Of a stretch of DNA of 64,000 nt, positions 1 through 11,115 are shown piece after piece. A program made the translations under genes and the position numbers. Numbering within the stretch: position 1 is the stretch's first letter; every line of letters starts with the position of its first letter. The notes beneath the pieces were generated by a model. The model was not told the DNA's origin, made no database searches, and worked only from the letters and a program-made list of their open reading frames with translations. The DNA comes from Immersiella caudata. Taxonomy: Eukaryota; Ascomycota; Sordariomycetes; Sordariales; Lasiosphaeriaceae. The DNA is taken from contig JAULSU010000003.1 of the NCBI GenBank assembly GCA_030512335.1, positions 1,860,001 through 1,924,000 on the forward strand, written 5' to 3'.

Positions 1-691
1 CTGCGCTGGGCAAACCGCGACTCGCGGTGTCCGAGTCTTGGGACCCAAATGTAAACCCTTCCGACCTAACGGCGGACGGAAGTGGGGAGAGCTGCATGGG
101 AGGGTTGTGGTTGACTTCGGACATTCTCCTCTGGTAGTCGTGCTTCACACAAAGATTCTTCCATGTCATGTCGTCGCTGAGGAGATCGCGCCACCTTCGG
201 GATACCTGAGATGCCCGCGCCAGCACCTTTGGGTCATCGATGAACGAAAGAATCCTAAGACACAGTTCATCCGGTAGACTGGTGAAGGGGTCCTTTTTCA
301 GGAGTGGGCTGACATGCTGGTGCACGAAGCTCAGCTGCTGGCTTGTGCATACATCCAACAATGTCGTCAGGATCCGCATCCGCTGCGAGCTGCCGCATTT
401 CGCAAAGTACCCAAGCATGTCCTGAACAAACTGGTCGTCGCCGTGCTCACCGCCGCTCCAGCTCGGTCGAGTATGCGATGGCCCCGGCGATGCGGCGGGA
501 GTCGGCGGTGGTGGGGGCGACCCGGTAAGCTGCTGGTCAAAGTCGGCGGCCGGCGTGCTCATGCTCGGTGTTGGAGGGCCCCGTGGACGCTGTTGGGGCA
601 TTTTGGACACATGAGTATTGAGCTGGAGCTCATTTTCGAATGCGCTCCCCCGGCTTCCGGAGAAGCTGAGAGATTTCCCATACGCCGTCAT
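1..691 (-). CDS. F-box protein, 5' part only (cut by left window edge)
   Basis: The minus strand is open from an ATG at 691 to the left edge (230 codons, no stop). Residues from about 134 to 180 form an F-box, starting KKDPFTSLPDELCLRIL and running on through SQVSRRW and a WKNLC motif. F-box proteins bind Skp1 and bring substrates to SCF ubiquitin ligases. The Ser/Pro-rich N-terminus and the helical segment before the F-box recall fungal F-box/WD40 adaptors of the Cdc4/Pop1/FWD-1 kind, but any WD40 part lies outside the window, so the subclass is inferred. The frame stays open upstream of 691 to a TGA at 803-805. That TGA sits beside a CTAAC (806-810) and an AG, so a further 5' exon and an earlier start are possible. 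Confidence 0.75.
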   Translation of the reverse strand, partial: MTAYGKSLSFSGSRGSAFENELQLNTHVSKMPQQRPRGPPTPSMSTPAADFDQQLTGSPPPPPTPAASPGPSHTRPSWSGGEHGDDQFVQDMLGYFAKCGSSQRMRILTTLLDVCTSQQLSFVHQHVSPLLKKDPFTSLPDELCLRILSFIDDPKVLARASQVSRRWRDLLSDDMTWKNLCVKHDYQRRMSEVNHNPPMQLSPLPSAVRSEGFTFGSQDSDTASRGLPSA

Positions 692-3600
692 GTTCGCAAC
701 ACCCAATTTGAGATCCTCTTCTCGCACGGCGTCGAAAACAGCGGGACTCGGCGTCGTTCGTTGCCGCGGGCTGAGTTGAGATTCCCGACCTCCACCCCAA
801 CCTCAGTTAGATTACGACTCGAACGACGACAACAGGTGTGGAAAGGAAAAGGCTCGGCGCGCTCGGGAAGAACCTTGTCGGGAGTCTGTCTTCGCGTCGG
901 CACGCTGCTGCCACAGAAGGTTCGTTGGACGCCAAAATTGCCGAGGAAGAAATTTCCACTCAACGGCCGTGGGACCTGAGTTCCAAAACCCTCTCGAGTT
1001 AAGCTGGGTATGCACACGGCAGTTCAAACGCCACGTGAATGCTGGGGCTGACAGGCGCGACGTTGTGGTGACCAAGCCAGTGGTGGAACCCAGTGCCCAG
1101 AGGACGCGAGATTGTAGTGAAGAGCGGCAGCGAAGGGAGTGGATCAAGGAGGCGATTCGAGGTCAGGTGGGGAGAGAGCAGGAGGTCGAATGGCGAGACG
1201 ATCCAGGCTAGCGAGACACCCAAAGCCGACGCTGATTTAGGGAGGGAGAGAGAAGAGTCGGGTCTGGTGAGGGCAATTCGGTCGCGGCCACGATGTTAGT
1301 CCCTAGACCGTCGTCAACTTTCCCAGGAACACAACAGCGGTAGCAACGGGAGGGCGGAGAGTCGACAAGGAAGCAGCCAGAGGCTGAGGAGGGAGTGCGG
1401 TACGAGTGTCGGGCATCGGGTGTGTGATGTGATGTGCAGACGCTGGAGAACAGCGCTGGGATTCCAAGAAATAAGAGGCGGGAGGGCCCTTTCTCGATTC
1501 CACCCTAGATTGGTCAAATGAGGAGACGGAAGTCGCGGCCTGGAGCCATGGACAGCCAGGGATTGCTCTGGGGTACAAGGTACCTCCATCAAGCGGGCAT
1601 TGGCAGGGTGCGCCGGCCGCTTTGAGAATTGGAGCAGCGATTTGGAAGGAGGGGGGGGTCGGCGGCTCGAATTGCAGGCGGTCTCTGCACCACACTGCAT
1701 CGCTCGTCACCTACTGGAGCCCCACCGCGCAGGGGGAAATCTGGCTTTGGCCTGGGGTGGTGTGGATGGACTGTGCGCAGGCGACCGTCAGGACCCCTCG
1801 CGGCAATGTGCGCCGTCATGATAGGCCAGTTTGCCTCCTCCGCCATTCCAACTCAGTGCTTTGTTGGCGGCGACAGCGACGACTTCTGACATGCGTTGTC
1901 CGTTGGGCAGAGGAGCCTCGCATGAGGTACGATGGTGGCCGAACTCCATTCCAGACGCTTCCTGGCGAACTGCTTCAGACCCCAGAGGACGCATCTTTAC
2001 GGGTTCCTGTGCCCCAACCTACTCTTTGGTCGAGTGCCAGAGGAGGTGGTCGGGCTGAGGAGGTCAGTTTGGTTGCCGAGCACAAAGGGGCGGGCAAGTC
2101 CATTTGCCAACAGCCATTGCAGCTAGTCCAAGACATGCTCGAGGGCCTGCGCAGACGCCGCGGCTCGAGGTAAGGAAAAAGCGCCATCACCACCCACCCG
2201 CGCTCGGGCATGCGCGTCTGTGGCGGTCCTGTGCGGGCCTCGGCGGGGCCGGGCCCATCGACTACAGATTCCCGAGCGAGAGTTCAGCTTTGCAGCATCC
2301 CAAGTTAGGTCCCAAGTCCGAAGGTCCCCAGATCAAGAGAGAGAGAGAGACCAGGCAAACCGACCCGCGAAGTTGTAATCCGGGTTCTACGAGATTCGCC
2401 TGAGCCCTGGGGATACAGCGCTGCAGCGAGTTCTAACAATGGGCATGCAGGAACCGCACCTTGGATGAATTGACGGGTCGTTGTGTCGAAGGATCCGGCA
2501 CACCACATCTCGCAAACGGAGAAAAGGGCTGCAAACTCACTGCCGTCTCTCCAGGGCCCAACCGAAAGAGTTGAATGCGCGGCTGCCCCCAAGCGCTTCG
2601 AGTCTCCGGGCTTGACATCCAACAGCCACGGTAGCCCTACGACCGCAACACCAGAGGTTCCACTTTTACAATAAGACCTGCGCCGGAGTTACGGAATACA
2701 ATGCCTTGAGACGCCAGGGCAACCCCCGAAACTGAGGTTGTGGAAGCCGAAGCCTCCGCCGTTCCTAACGGGAAAGCCGAGCGACCGGGCCACAGCCACA
2801 GGGCACTTGCCGCTGCATGATGAGGGACGGTCGGTGCTGATTGCGTCGGGGCTGCATTTTCATGGCTCCGTCTGCACTTCCGTCGAGAGCAATCAAGCTT
2901 GTTAGTGGGGCTGCAAAAGTACGAGTCGAGACTAGGTTCAAGACAGAGAGGAGTTCAACACCACAGGACCATTCATGACTTGGTTGCAGGGCCTTCGTCT
3001 CATGCAAAGGCAACGAATGCCTGAATTCGTGATCGGGTGGTTTTAGGGGGCAGTGAAACCTCCCAAGACCCGCAGCGCCGGTTTGTCAATAATCGACGCC
3101 TCCCTCAAACCAAACCATTACCCACAACCCAGTGGCCCTCCGGCGTGGTCCAGATTGCAGATGATGACATGTCAGCCGACAACTGTGGAGTTGCGGTAGA
3201 GAGCTGTTGGAGCAGGGAGATCACAGATCACCAACATATGCAAGCAAGTTCGTCTAGACGCATTTGCGTCATCCCTGAACCGCCTCCCTGTCTGACGATC
3301 ACAGATCGCACGGCAAGCAAGGCCCAAAAAGCAAACCGCCAAAAACAAAATTGTCTCTCATTTTCTTTTTCTGTTTTCCTAGCTCCTTTTTGCTCACATC
3401 ATGTCCCTTGGTTGAAGCCGCCAGACGGACTTCGTGAGAAACTTCAGACCCCATTCCGACTTCCCCACTAAAACTTGGGGAGCCGGCCCCTGAGGTCATT
3501 CTAACTCAAACATAACTCCCTCTCGTTGAAACATCTGGGTATTTCCACCCCGCACACCCCCTCCCGTGCAGGCAGCTCTATTTGGTATTTGGTCTGAAAC

Positions 3601-3923
3601 ATCGTGTTCGCCTTGTCTCAAAAACACGCCAGTCGGATATTGACCACTGTTTCCGACTGTTGAGATTCATTGGACAAGACTCTCGCGATTGGCGTCGCCA
3701 CGGCCGCATGCAACTCACGCGAGGGTAGAATCATATTTTCGCACTCGGTTGCGCCTCTCCCTTGCAGTTTAGGGGGATGAGCCACAAATCGCTGGTTGTC
3801 AAGAAATAACACAGAATGTTTTACATGATAACCCAGACGCAGAACTCCGTGCCCAGTGTTCCGTGTCAATACACCAGCGCCATTGCCGTCTAGCCTGAAC
3901 GCCACACCCTAATGGAAATAAAC
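692..3923. other. Intergenic region, 3.2 kb
   Basis: This lies between the F-box gene start and the 3' end of the zinc transporter. Several overlapping open frames of 60-180 codons occur on both strands, but none has a recognisable domain, intron logic or coding-like composition. It probably holds the promoter and leader of the F-box gene. A short GA repeat sits near 2335-2351. Confidence 0.5.
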
Positions 3924-5359
3924 TTAATGGTGATGACCGAATTGTGTAAGAAGGGGCAGCAACATCCCAGCCACTGTCGCAAGTGTATCTCGCATCTGTG
4001 GCTTGGGCTTCCGCTGAGCGTTGCCAGACTCCTGGTAGCCGTTCATGCCTCCATGGTGGTCATGGACTTGAGCTCCGTTGTCCTCTTGCATCGCGTGCAT
4101 GGCAACATATCTGGCGGAGTTGATACATCAGTACTCAATGCGGGTCAAAACGGGGAAATGGTTAGGAGAGTTAAACTCACAAGAACGTGCCGCCAGAAAA
4201 TAGAAGAAGCATTCCAGTCCACCACTCTCCCGAAGGCCCGTCCAAGTTGCCTCCCAGCATCGATATGAGCAAGTATGTAGCGATGGCTCCTAAAGGCGCC
4301 GCGAGGCTGAAAACGATGAGATGGCCTCTCGCAGCTCTTTTTGAGAGGCCCTGCTTGAGCAACACCGAGGTGAGACCAAAGGCCGCCGGAGCTTTGTGCA
4401 CCATGATTGCAACAAAGATGATGAGGCCTAGTTTCATGTTCGATGTGGTGGCAGAAGCGCCCATAGCGATACCGTCTGCTGCCGCGTGAATAACCAGACC
4501 CGTTGTGGTCGCCAGACTCCGGGATTGCTTAGGCGATGGGGTGAGAGACCCCAAGAAGCCCTCTGACTCCTCATCCCCGGCAACGCTGGAGGTTGAGAGG
4601 TTGTCTAGGCTGATGTGCCTTGTTGCCGGAGCAGCTTGGAACCTTTCAGTGGCATGTCGTGGGAGACGGTCAATTAGGAACATCAGGACGAATCCCAGCA
4701 TGAGAGAGAAGCCGATCTCAAAGGTTGGCAGATGATGGTCGTCGTGGGTGTCCTTGTTGGGTTCGGTGGCTTTGGCTGGGGGTTTCTCGTCCGAGTCCTT
4801 CTCCTCTTCCCTGCGCTCATCCGCTTCCGGCGTGGCCACATCTCGGATCATTCTGTCGAGACTGTTCTCGTCTTGAGACTCCCGCTTCCCAAGCTCGTAT
4901 ATCCCATCGGCGCCATGCAGCGCATTGGTCCCCCTCTCCCAGCGAATCTCCGTGTTCCTCGACTGTAGAGCATCGCGCGCTTTGTTTGAGTGCGAGTGTT
5001 CGGCCTCGCCCGCTGCGGAAATAGCCTCGATGCCCTCCGGTATTATAACTATGAGCGACGTCCCCACCAAAATACCGACGCCGATACTTGATATCAATCG
5101 TAATTGCGACTGCGAAAGGCTCATCGACAACGGAAGGGCCCCGGCCAGGAACGAGCTGTCGCAAAGGGTCTAGTCAGTTCGAGCCCAGACGAGGGGAAGA
5201 CAATCGTCTTCTGAGGGGTTCGACATACGCCAAGGCCATCACCACCTGTCCAGAACGTGGGTTAGCAACTCGTATGCGATCATCGCGGCAAGGCGCAAAT
5301 GTCTCGGCTCAGGGGCGCAAACTCACGCTGAGGGCCAGAAGAATGAGCAAGCCGCCCAT
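3924..5359 (-). CDS. ZIP-family zinc transporter (ZIP9/SLC39A9, yeast ATX2 type)
   Basis: A multi-pass membrane protein predicted to move Zn2+ (or Mn2+) into the cytosol, in this subfamily usually from the Golgi. Exons are 5359-5327, 5245-5229, 5155-4181 and 4110-3924, encoding 403 aa. All junctions keep the frame and use GT..AG. The N-terminus MGGLLILLALS joins a segment ending ASFLAGALPLSM, the subfamily's first two helices. A His/Asp/Glu-rich cytosolic loop follows. The metal-site helices carry HAAADGIAMGAS (H240, D244) and HKAPAAFG (H270). The last exon restores LYVAMHAMQE and ends in a His-rich tail (GHHH). The 17-nt second exon is unusually small but is needed for the frame. The gene is divergent from HAT1, with 807 bp between starts. 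Confidence 0.9.
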
Positions 5360-6166
5360 CTTGAATGACGAATCTCCAAAGATTCGGGGGAGTCGCTGCG
5401 ACAATCAAAGAAATGGCTATGCTCTCGACGATCCCATCGGCAGAGGACACTGGTAAAGACAGCCACACCTTATTAAGCCCAATAACGATGTTGCAGGACA
5501 CAGTGGACTCGGGAAACATCTCCAACGAGACCCTCCATGCTGCTGCCAGTCAAGCCATTGGCAGGATCAGGAGCTGTCCCCCGATCCCCAACGTCGGACC
5601 AATGAACTCCCCCTGCTGTTTTACCCCCTGCTTCCCGTTTTAGCCAGGCAAGCTAGCCGGGGTTCGAGGTACCGAGCTGTTGAGAGCTCGACATTGTTCA
5701 CTCCCCACATCTATATGAATAGGAGTTTATGTGGAGCTCAAGGTATGAAATTCATGGAACCTAGCAGGGCGCCGTCAGATGAACCTCATCATTAGGTGGT
5801 TAGCTGGAGGATTAGGTAGCCAAAGGCGCATCCTCAAAAGTACCTCATCTAGAGTGGGGCATTGAATATACGGTCCGTGCGCTCAATTAACGGACGCGTT
5901 CCGCCGCGACACTGCTAGCAAACGCGAAGAGCATCCTCCCACTGCTCAAGTTTAAGCAGCGATCTTCCATTCAACAAACAGCAATCTCACTTTGCTAGTA
6001 GCTAGTTTAGCATCGCTGAGCTTCCGCGAAGACACCAAGAAGCTTGCAGCTGCGCCTTCCCCAAATTTGTCCAATTGTCAGACCCCAGGAACTCACGGCG
6101 CATCGTACATAGATCCGGCCGCAAAGCCCATCGCAAAGTCCATCGCAAAGTCGCAACCCGCTCACC
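5360..6166. promoter_or_regulatory. Divergent promoter region, ZIP transporter / HAT1
   Basis: An 807-bp spacer between two divergent start codons. No coding region is supported. The HAT1-proximal end carries a short tandem repeat (6121-6150). I see no clear TATA box. Confidence 0.5.
6121..6150 (+). repeat. Short tandem repeat in HAT1 leader
   Basis: The 12-nt unit GCAAAGYCCATC occurs twice, followed by a third partial copy (GCAAAG). The array ends about 16 nt before the HAT1 start codon, so it is probably in the 5' UTR. Confidence 0.7.
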
Positions 6167-7651
6167 ATGTCGGACGTCGAAGGCAATGAATGTAAGTTCT
6201 ACACACTCAAGCAACATTGGCCATTTTTACTTACCTTCACTGCCATAGGGTCGGTAAACGCCAAAAGGGCGTTTGCGATATCGCTTGTCCGTCCGACTAG
6301 ACTTGAAGCCAGACCCATCAAGAGCTTCCGCCCAGCTCATCTGTATTCGATATTCGACGAGGATGAGCAGATCTTTGGCTACGAGGGCCTCGAAATTAAC
6401 CTAGACTTCAATGCCAGCGACATGCGGCCAAATCTCCGGGTCAAGTGGCGCAAACAGTTCGAGGCAACTGGAGAAACCCAGGCGACAGACGTTATGGCCG
6501 TCCTGAGGGACTATCTCCCCGAGGTTGCCTTTCAGAAAAAGAAGGAATTTGATGCCGCCATTCGAGAGGCTCGTGCCGACTGGACACCTCCTGGTGAAGT
6601 GGCGGCCACCTTTACCAGAGATGATGCTACCTACGAGGTGTGGAAGGGCAACCTGGCTGACCCCGCTGTCAAGCAACTTATCAAGCGCATTCAAATATTC
6701 GTGCCAATGTTTATTGAAGGAGGCACCTACATTCAGACCGACGACCCGGATGTCGACCGGTGGACAATTTTCTTTCTCTACCAAAGGACACCAGTGCCCG
6801 GCGAGTCGGAGCGCTTCTCATACGTCTTCAACGGTTACAGCACCGTCTACCGCTTCTTCCTCTATCAGACACCCACACCCCCGGCCTCTCCATCACAAAC
6901 CGATCTCTCGTCCAAATTAGAGGACCTTGCTCTCGACCAGCAGAACTTCGATCTTGCCCAGCTCCCATGCCGCACCAGGATCTCGCAGTTCATCGTCCTT
7001 CCACCCTTCCAAGGAAAGGGCCTAGGTCCCAAACTCTACAGCGTCATCTTCCAACAGTACCTTCACTACCCTCAAACGGTAGAGATTACAGTCGAAGACC
7101 CCAACGAAGCCTTTGATGACATGCGTGACATCGCCGATCTGCACTTCCTGCGCAGGCGACCCGACTTCAACGCGCTTCACATCGACACCAGTATTGTTAT
7201 CCCTGGGCGCAGCGGTGTCGCCCCTAGCAATGTCGTCAACCGTGCAGCAGCGGAGGCAGTCCGGCGCAAAGCCAAGATCGCGCCCCGTCAGTTCGCCCGT
7301 GTCCTTGAGATGCATCTCATGTCTAAGCTCCCGGACTCTGTCCGGCCAGGGATCGATCCTGACATGCCGGTCTCGAGACCAACCAGGGAGCAAAAACATG
7401 AATACGATCTCTGGCACTTAATGGTCAAGCAGAGAGTTTACCGGCACAACAAGGACGCGTTGGGCGAGCTGGAGATCCCAGAGCGCATAGCCAAGCTAGA
7501 CGAGACGGTAGGAAGCGTAGCCTTTGACTTTGCGAGGTTGTTGCTCAAGGCGGACAACTACAAGGATGATGCGGAAAGCTCAAACGGAAATGGAAAGCGG
7601 AAAGCAGAGGAGGATGCCCACGACACACTAGCCAAGAAACAAAAGGTGTAG
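6167..7651 (+). CDS. HAT1: Histone acetyltransferase type B catalytic subunit HAT1
   Basis: Acetylates newly made histone H4 (K5 and K12) with acetyl-CoA, together with the WD40 subunit Hat2, in nucleus and cytoplasm. Exons are 6167-6191 and 6249-7651, encoding 475 aa. The N-terminal HAT1 domain includes FGYEGLEINLDF and the FVPMFIEGGTYI segment. The GNAT acetyl-CoA motif is FIVLPPFQGKGLG at about residues 256-268 (Q263-G-K-G266). The C-terminus is basic (GKRKAEEDAHDTLAKKQKV), consistent with a nuclear localisation signal. The 57-nt intron (6192-6248) is a multiple of three and has no stop, so reading through it adds 19 residues. Splicing is preferred because it gives MSDVEGNEWSVNAKRAF and fits GTAAGT..CATAG. 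Confidence 0.93.
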   Translation: MSDVEGNECKFYTLKQHWPFLLTFTAIGSVNAKRAFAISLVRPTRLEARPIKSFRPAHLYSIFDEDEQIFGYEGLEINLDFNASDMRPNLRVKWRKQFEATGETQATDVMAVLRDYLPEVAFQKKKEFDAAIREARADWTPPGEVAATFTRDDATYEVWKGNLADPAVKQLIKRIQIFVPMFIEGGTYIQTDDPDVDRWTIFFLYQRTPVPGESERFSYVFNGYSTVYRFFLYQTPTPPASPSQTDLSSKLEDLALDQQNFDLAQLPCRTRISQFIVLPPFQGKGLGPKLYSVIFQQYLHYPQTVEITVEDPNEAFDDMRDIADLHFLRRRPDFNALHIDTSIVIPGRSGVAPSNVVNRAAAEAVRRKAKIAPRQFARVLEMHLMSKLPDSVRPGIDPDMPVSRPTREQKHEYDLWHLMVKQRVYRHNKDALGELEIPERIAKLDETVGSVAFDFARLLLKADNYKDDAESSNGNGKRKAEEDAHDTLAKKQKV

Positions 7652-8072
7652 GGGCTATCATTGGAACGGAACGGGCGGTTGAGTCCAGGCGTTGGCGAGA
7701 GTTGCTACTTTATTTGTGTCGAATGAAAGGCCATGAGTCTTGCTTATTAGGGGTTGCGGCGTGGTTCATCGGTTGGCGGTCGGAGCGTGCCGATACGCAC
7801 TCGTGTATGTATGACTACTATGATACCAGTAGGGTAGGTATAGGAGGCGCTAGTGTGTTCCTGAGACCCTACTAGCGAGGCTAGGATGCGATGATAATGA
7901 TGATGGCTCTCATCTGACATGATATCTAACGTGACCAGTAGAGTCCAGTTTGTTTTGTCTAACCGTTTCGCTTCTATGGCGTCCGTAATATCGCAACTGA
8001 GATGTGTCCCAACACAGCCCAACACCTGCGCTCTAACCCACAACCCCTTAACCCAGCTCAGAGAAGGAGAGC
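7652..8072. other. Convergent 3' spacer
   Basis: A 421-bp spacer between the HAT1 stop and the P5CR stop, likely the two 3' UTRs. No gene seen. Confidence 0.5.
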
Positions 8073-9109
8073 CTACTCCAACTGACTCCCCCCAAACCGC
8101 GTCCCATTCACCCCCTGTACGCCCTTCCCAAGCTGGCTTGCCACAACTGTCGCCTCCCTCACCGCCCTCGCAACCGTCCCCCTCACCCTCCCCTCCTCCA
8201 ACACCAACAAGCCACCAATCGTACACCCACCTGGAGTGCTAACCTTATCCCTCAACAGCGCCGGATGATCCCCATTCAAGACCAGCCCCGCCGTTCCCCT
8301 CATGGTCTGCGCCGCCATCCTCTGCGCCTCCGCTCGCGGCAACCCCATGGCGACGGCCCCATCAATCGCCGCTTCCAGCATCAGAGCAAAGAACGCCGGC
8401 CCTGACCCACACAGAGCCGTGCACGCGTCCATCGTTGTGGGCGGCAGGTACACCACCTCGCCGATCCTCTTGAAAATCCACGTCACCAGCCCTGCCGTCT
8501 CCGCCAGCAGCGGCGGCGTGCTCGTCCCGATGACCGTCATGCTCTCCCTAATCAAAGAGGCCGTGTTGGGCATCGCGCGCACGATCACCGTCCCGTTGTC
8601 CGCGCCGAGGATGGCTTCCATCTGCGGGACCGTTACGCCGGCCAGGATGGAAATGAGGAGCTTGCCCTTGAGCGCGGTACCCATGCCCGGCTCGGAGAGG
8701 ATGTCCTTAACCATGTAGGGCTTGCACGCGAGGAGGACCACGTCGGCCTTGGCGGCGGCGGCGACGTTGTCGTTTTGAACGACGGTGATGGAGGAGGAGG
8801 GGTAAGGCGCGAGGGCGGCTTTGACCTTTTTGGCGGATTCGGGACGGCGCACGCAGGCGATGAAGCGTGAGGGGAGGCGGGAGGGGAGCTCTTCGGCGGG
8901 AGTGGACGTGCCGGACGCGGAGGGGGTGAAGGAGGAGGAGCGCAAGTCTTGGAGGGAGGTGAGGATGCCGGAGAGAATGGCAATGCCCATGGTTCCTAGG
9001 GGGAGGTTAGCGAAGGGGTGAGGTTGAGATGGAAAGGCAAGGGGCACTTACCACAGCCGAGGACGGCCATGGTGAGCTCTGAGGAGCTGTTGCCGTTGAG
9101 ATTTGACAT
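8073..9109 (-). CDS. PRO3: Pyrroline-5-carboxylate reductase
   Basis: Catalyses the last step of proline synthesis: NAD(P)H-dependent reduction of 1-pyrroline-5-carboxylate to proline in the cytosol. Exons are 9109-9052 and 8995-8073, encoding 326 aa. The intron splits the Rossmann nucleotide-binding loop. Joined, it reads AVLGCGTMG (residues 15-23), the GxGxxG fold start. Further marks are IVRAMPNTASLIRES and the family signature around LLRDKVSTPGGCTIGG near the C-terminus. Length is close to the fungal norm, with a Ser/Thr-rich insert after the first helix. The gene is divergent from CTK3 across 552 bp. Confidence 0.95.
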
Positions 9110-9661
9110 TGTTGCGGTTGGATTGTCTGTTGTTGTGTTTGTCGGTTAGGTAGGGAAGGAGATCGGTGAGTGAGGGAAGAACGTTGAGAGATGGAAAGAG
9201 CAGAAGCGTCGCCCAATAAAACCTAGGAGCGAATTGGACCAAGGGATACGGCCTCGCAAGTCTCGAACAACAGATTATTCGATATGTCACCAGAAGGTGA
9301 AAATGCGACCGCATACGCTCACGATCACCTATTTGACTACTTTGAACCAAGATCACCAAATACCGTTTCCCTTGCTCAGTTGTGCATCACATTGAGCCTT
9401 TGTTACTTTTCCCTGATTCTAATAATTCTCTTTCGTCTCCTCCTGAGCTGGTGACATCCCACCCTGCCAGATCGAAACATCCAAGAAATTTCACCCCACC
9501 AACACCGTTATCGGCCACTATCAGTTCTCCGCAGCCCACACCGCCTTCCACTCCCAGCCTAGCTTACCCCCCAGTCCTGAATTTTGCCATCTCCAACCTG
9601 GAAGGAACAGGAATGAAGCCATTCCAAACCACCCATCAAAACTTACCCAACGACCGCCACC
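9110..9661. promoter_or_regulatory. Divergent promoter region, P5CR / CTK3
   Basis: A 552-bp spacer with pyrimidine-rich tracts on the CTK3 side (about 9410-9660). No gene seen. Confidence 0.45.
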
Positions 9662-10393
9662 ATGGCCGACCCTTTCGAGGTGCGCATGCGCTTCACCAAC
9701 CAACTGCGCCAACTCAACGCCTCGGTAAATTCGGCGCAAAAAGCCGCGCAGTACGCATTACGCCATAAAGATCTCGCCGAAGACCTCCACTCATGCATCC
9801 TCGAACAGCTCGAGCGCAACGGCATGAATACCCGCGCCAACATCATGTACTTTATCGAGCACTTCCTCGATCTAGCCCACCGCGACGGTGGCCACACGGA
9901 CTATATCCGCATGATGCAGCGCGACATCATCCGCGTTGTCGACGCCGTGGCGCCCGAGGACGGCAGCGGAGCAGCCAACGTCAAGGTCACGCGCAAGGTG
10001 CTGCAGACGCTGCAGAGCAAGAATTTTCTCGAGGCACAGACGGTCTCGCAGATTGAGGAGGTGCTCAGAGAGCGGGATACATCGGCGTCGATGGGGACGT
10101 CGCCTGCGAATGGGGACGTGGTGATGAGGGGGAATGCGCCGCCGAAGCCGGATCGGAGGCAGATTGAGCAGCGGATTGAGGAGGATCGGGAGAGGCACAA
10201 GAGACTCAGGGAGAATATCTGGGCGGTGCCGTCGGGGGACTATGCCGAGCTGGACAAGATGTGGGAGGAGACGAGTGATTTGGGGGAGGACGATTTTCGG
10301 TTGATGGCTGAAGAGAGGAAGGAGTGGGAGCTGGCGAATAGGGATGGCTGTCCGCACCGGAGGGAGGCACCATCGAATGGGAAGGCTGACTAG
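9662..10393 (+). CDS. CTK3: CTD kinase I subunit gamma (Ctk3-like)
   Basis: Predicted third subunit of the CTDK-I complex (Ctk1 kinase, Ctk2 cyclin, Ctk3), which phosphorylates Ser2 of the RNA polymerase II C-terminal repeat during elongation. Single exon, 243 aa, with start context CCACCATGG. The N-terminal half is the family's CID-like helical domain: MADPFEVRMRFTNQL, LHSCILEQLERNGMNTRANI, YFIEHFLDLA and MMQRDIIRVVDAVAPEDGSG. The C-terminal half is charged and helical, with an EQRIEEDRERHKRLREN stretch and an acidic tail region. Confidence 0.88.
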   Translation: MADPFEVRMRFTNQLRQLNASVNSAQKAAQYALRHKDLAEDLHSCILEQLERNGMNTRANIMYFIEHFLDLAHRDGGHTDYIRMMQRDIIRVVDAVAPEDGSGAANVKVTRKVLQTLQSKNFLEAQTVSQIEEVLRERDTSASMGTSPANGDVVMRGNAPPKPDRRQIEQRIEEDRERHKRLRENIWAVPSGDYAELDKMWEETSDLGEDDFRLMAEERKEWELANRDGCPHRREAPSNGKAD

Positions 10394-11105
10394 GAGCCCG
10401 TCTTGACCACAGAGAAAGGTGATTCTGCGAGGAAGATGGGTGATTTTGCTGGATCGGCAGGGGAGAACGGAGCTTCCCTCGGCGGTTCACGTCGAGGGGC
10501 ACAAAGGGCACAAAGGGCGAAAAGGACGGACCGGGAGCCGTCTAGTAATCTTGCTGATGGAAAAGGCATGGGTGATGTCGAGAGGCAAAAATGATACCCC
10601 TTTTATGCATGGTTATAAGGGCTGGCGTTTGCGGACGGGTACGGCAGGGTGTCAGGGATTTTCTCTCAGCGATAAAAAAGCATTGGGTATGACAGATCAT
10701 AAAATCAAGCGGCTGTCTGTAGATAGCGATTCAAGCACTACGCATTATTATGAGACTGGTGACTGAAGTTCTGCATCATATCCTCTATTAATTCCATCAA
10801 CCCTGCTTTGAAATGTAAACTCAAGCCATCGTCAAGTCTGATAGTCGAATATGTATAAATACTCTCGGGTTCATGTCAACTCCTAACTCCCCATAGCTCG
10901 TCGACAATTGTAACAGATGCCGCCTTCCCACATGACCAGAATATGGGTATCTTCAAGTCAAACCAACTGAGACTAAACGCCCGGCCCCTGAAAAGGGGCA
11001 AAAACAACCGACAAAGTCAATTCCATACAACCTTTTCATCTCAATGACGCCCTGCTCTCCCGAAATGGGGCAAAGGCGACCCGGCAAAGTGAACCCAGAA
11101 GCGTT
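10394..11105. other. Convergent 3' spacer
   Basis: A 712-bp spacer between the stops of CTK3 and the 599-aa gene. No gene is supported. The right end contains an imperfect direct repeat reaching into the next gene's stop codon (see repeat at 10988). Confidence 0.5.
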
Positions 11106-11115
11106 TCATCTCGAT
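10988..11115. repeat. Imperfect direct repeat spanning a stop codon
   Basis: Two copies of about 55 nt, offset by 70-72 nt. Copy one (about 10989-11045) and copy two (about 11061-11115) share GGGGCAAA, CAAAGT and TTTCATCTC blocks in the same order. Copy two contains the TGA (11106-11108) of the minus-strand gene and copy one lies in its 3' UTR. By eye the copies match at roughly 70 percent. Confidence 0.6.
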
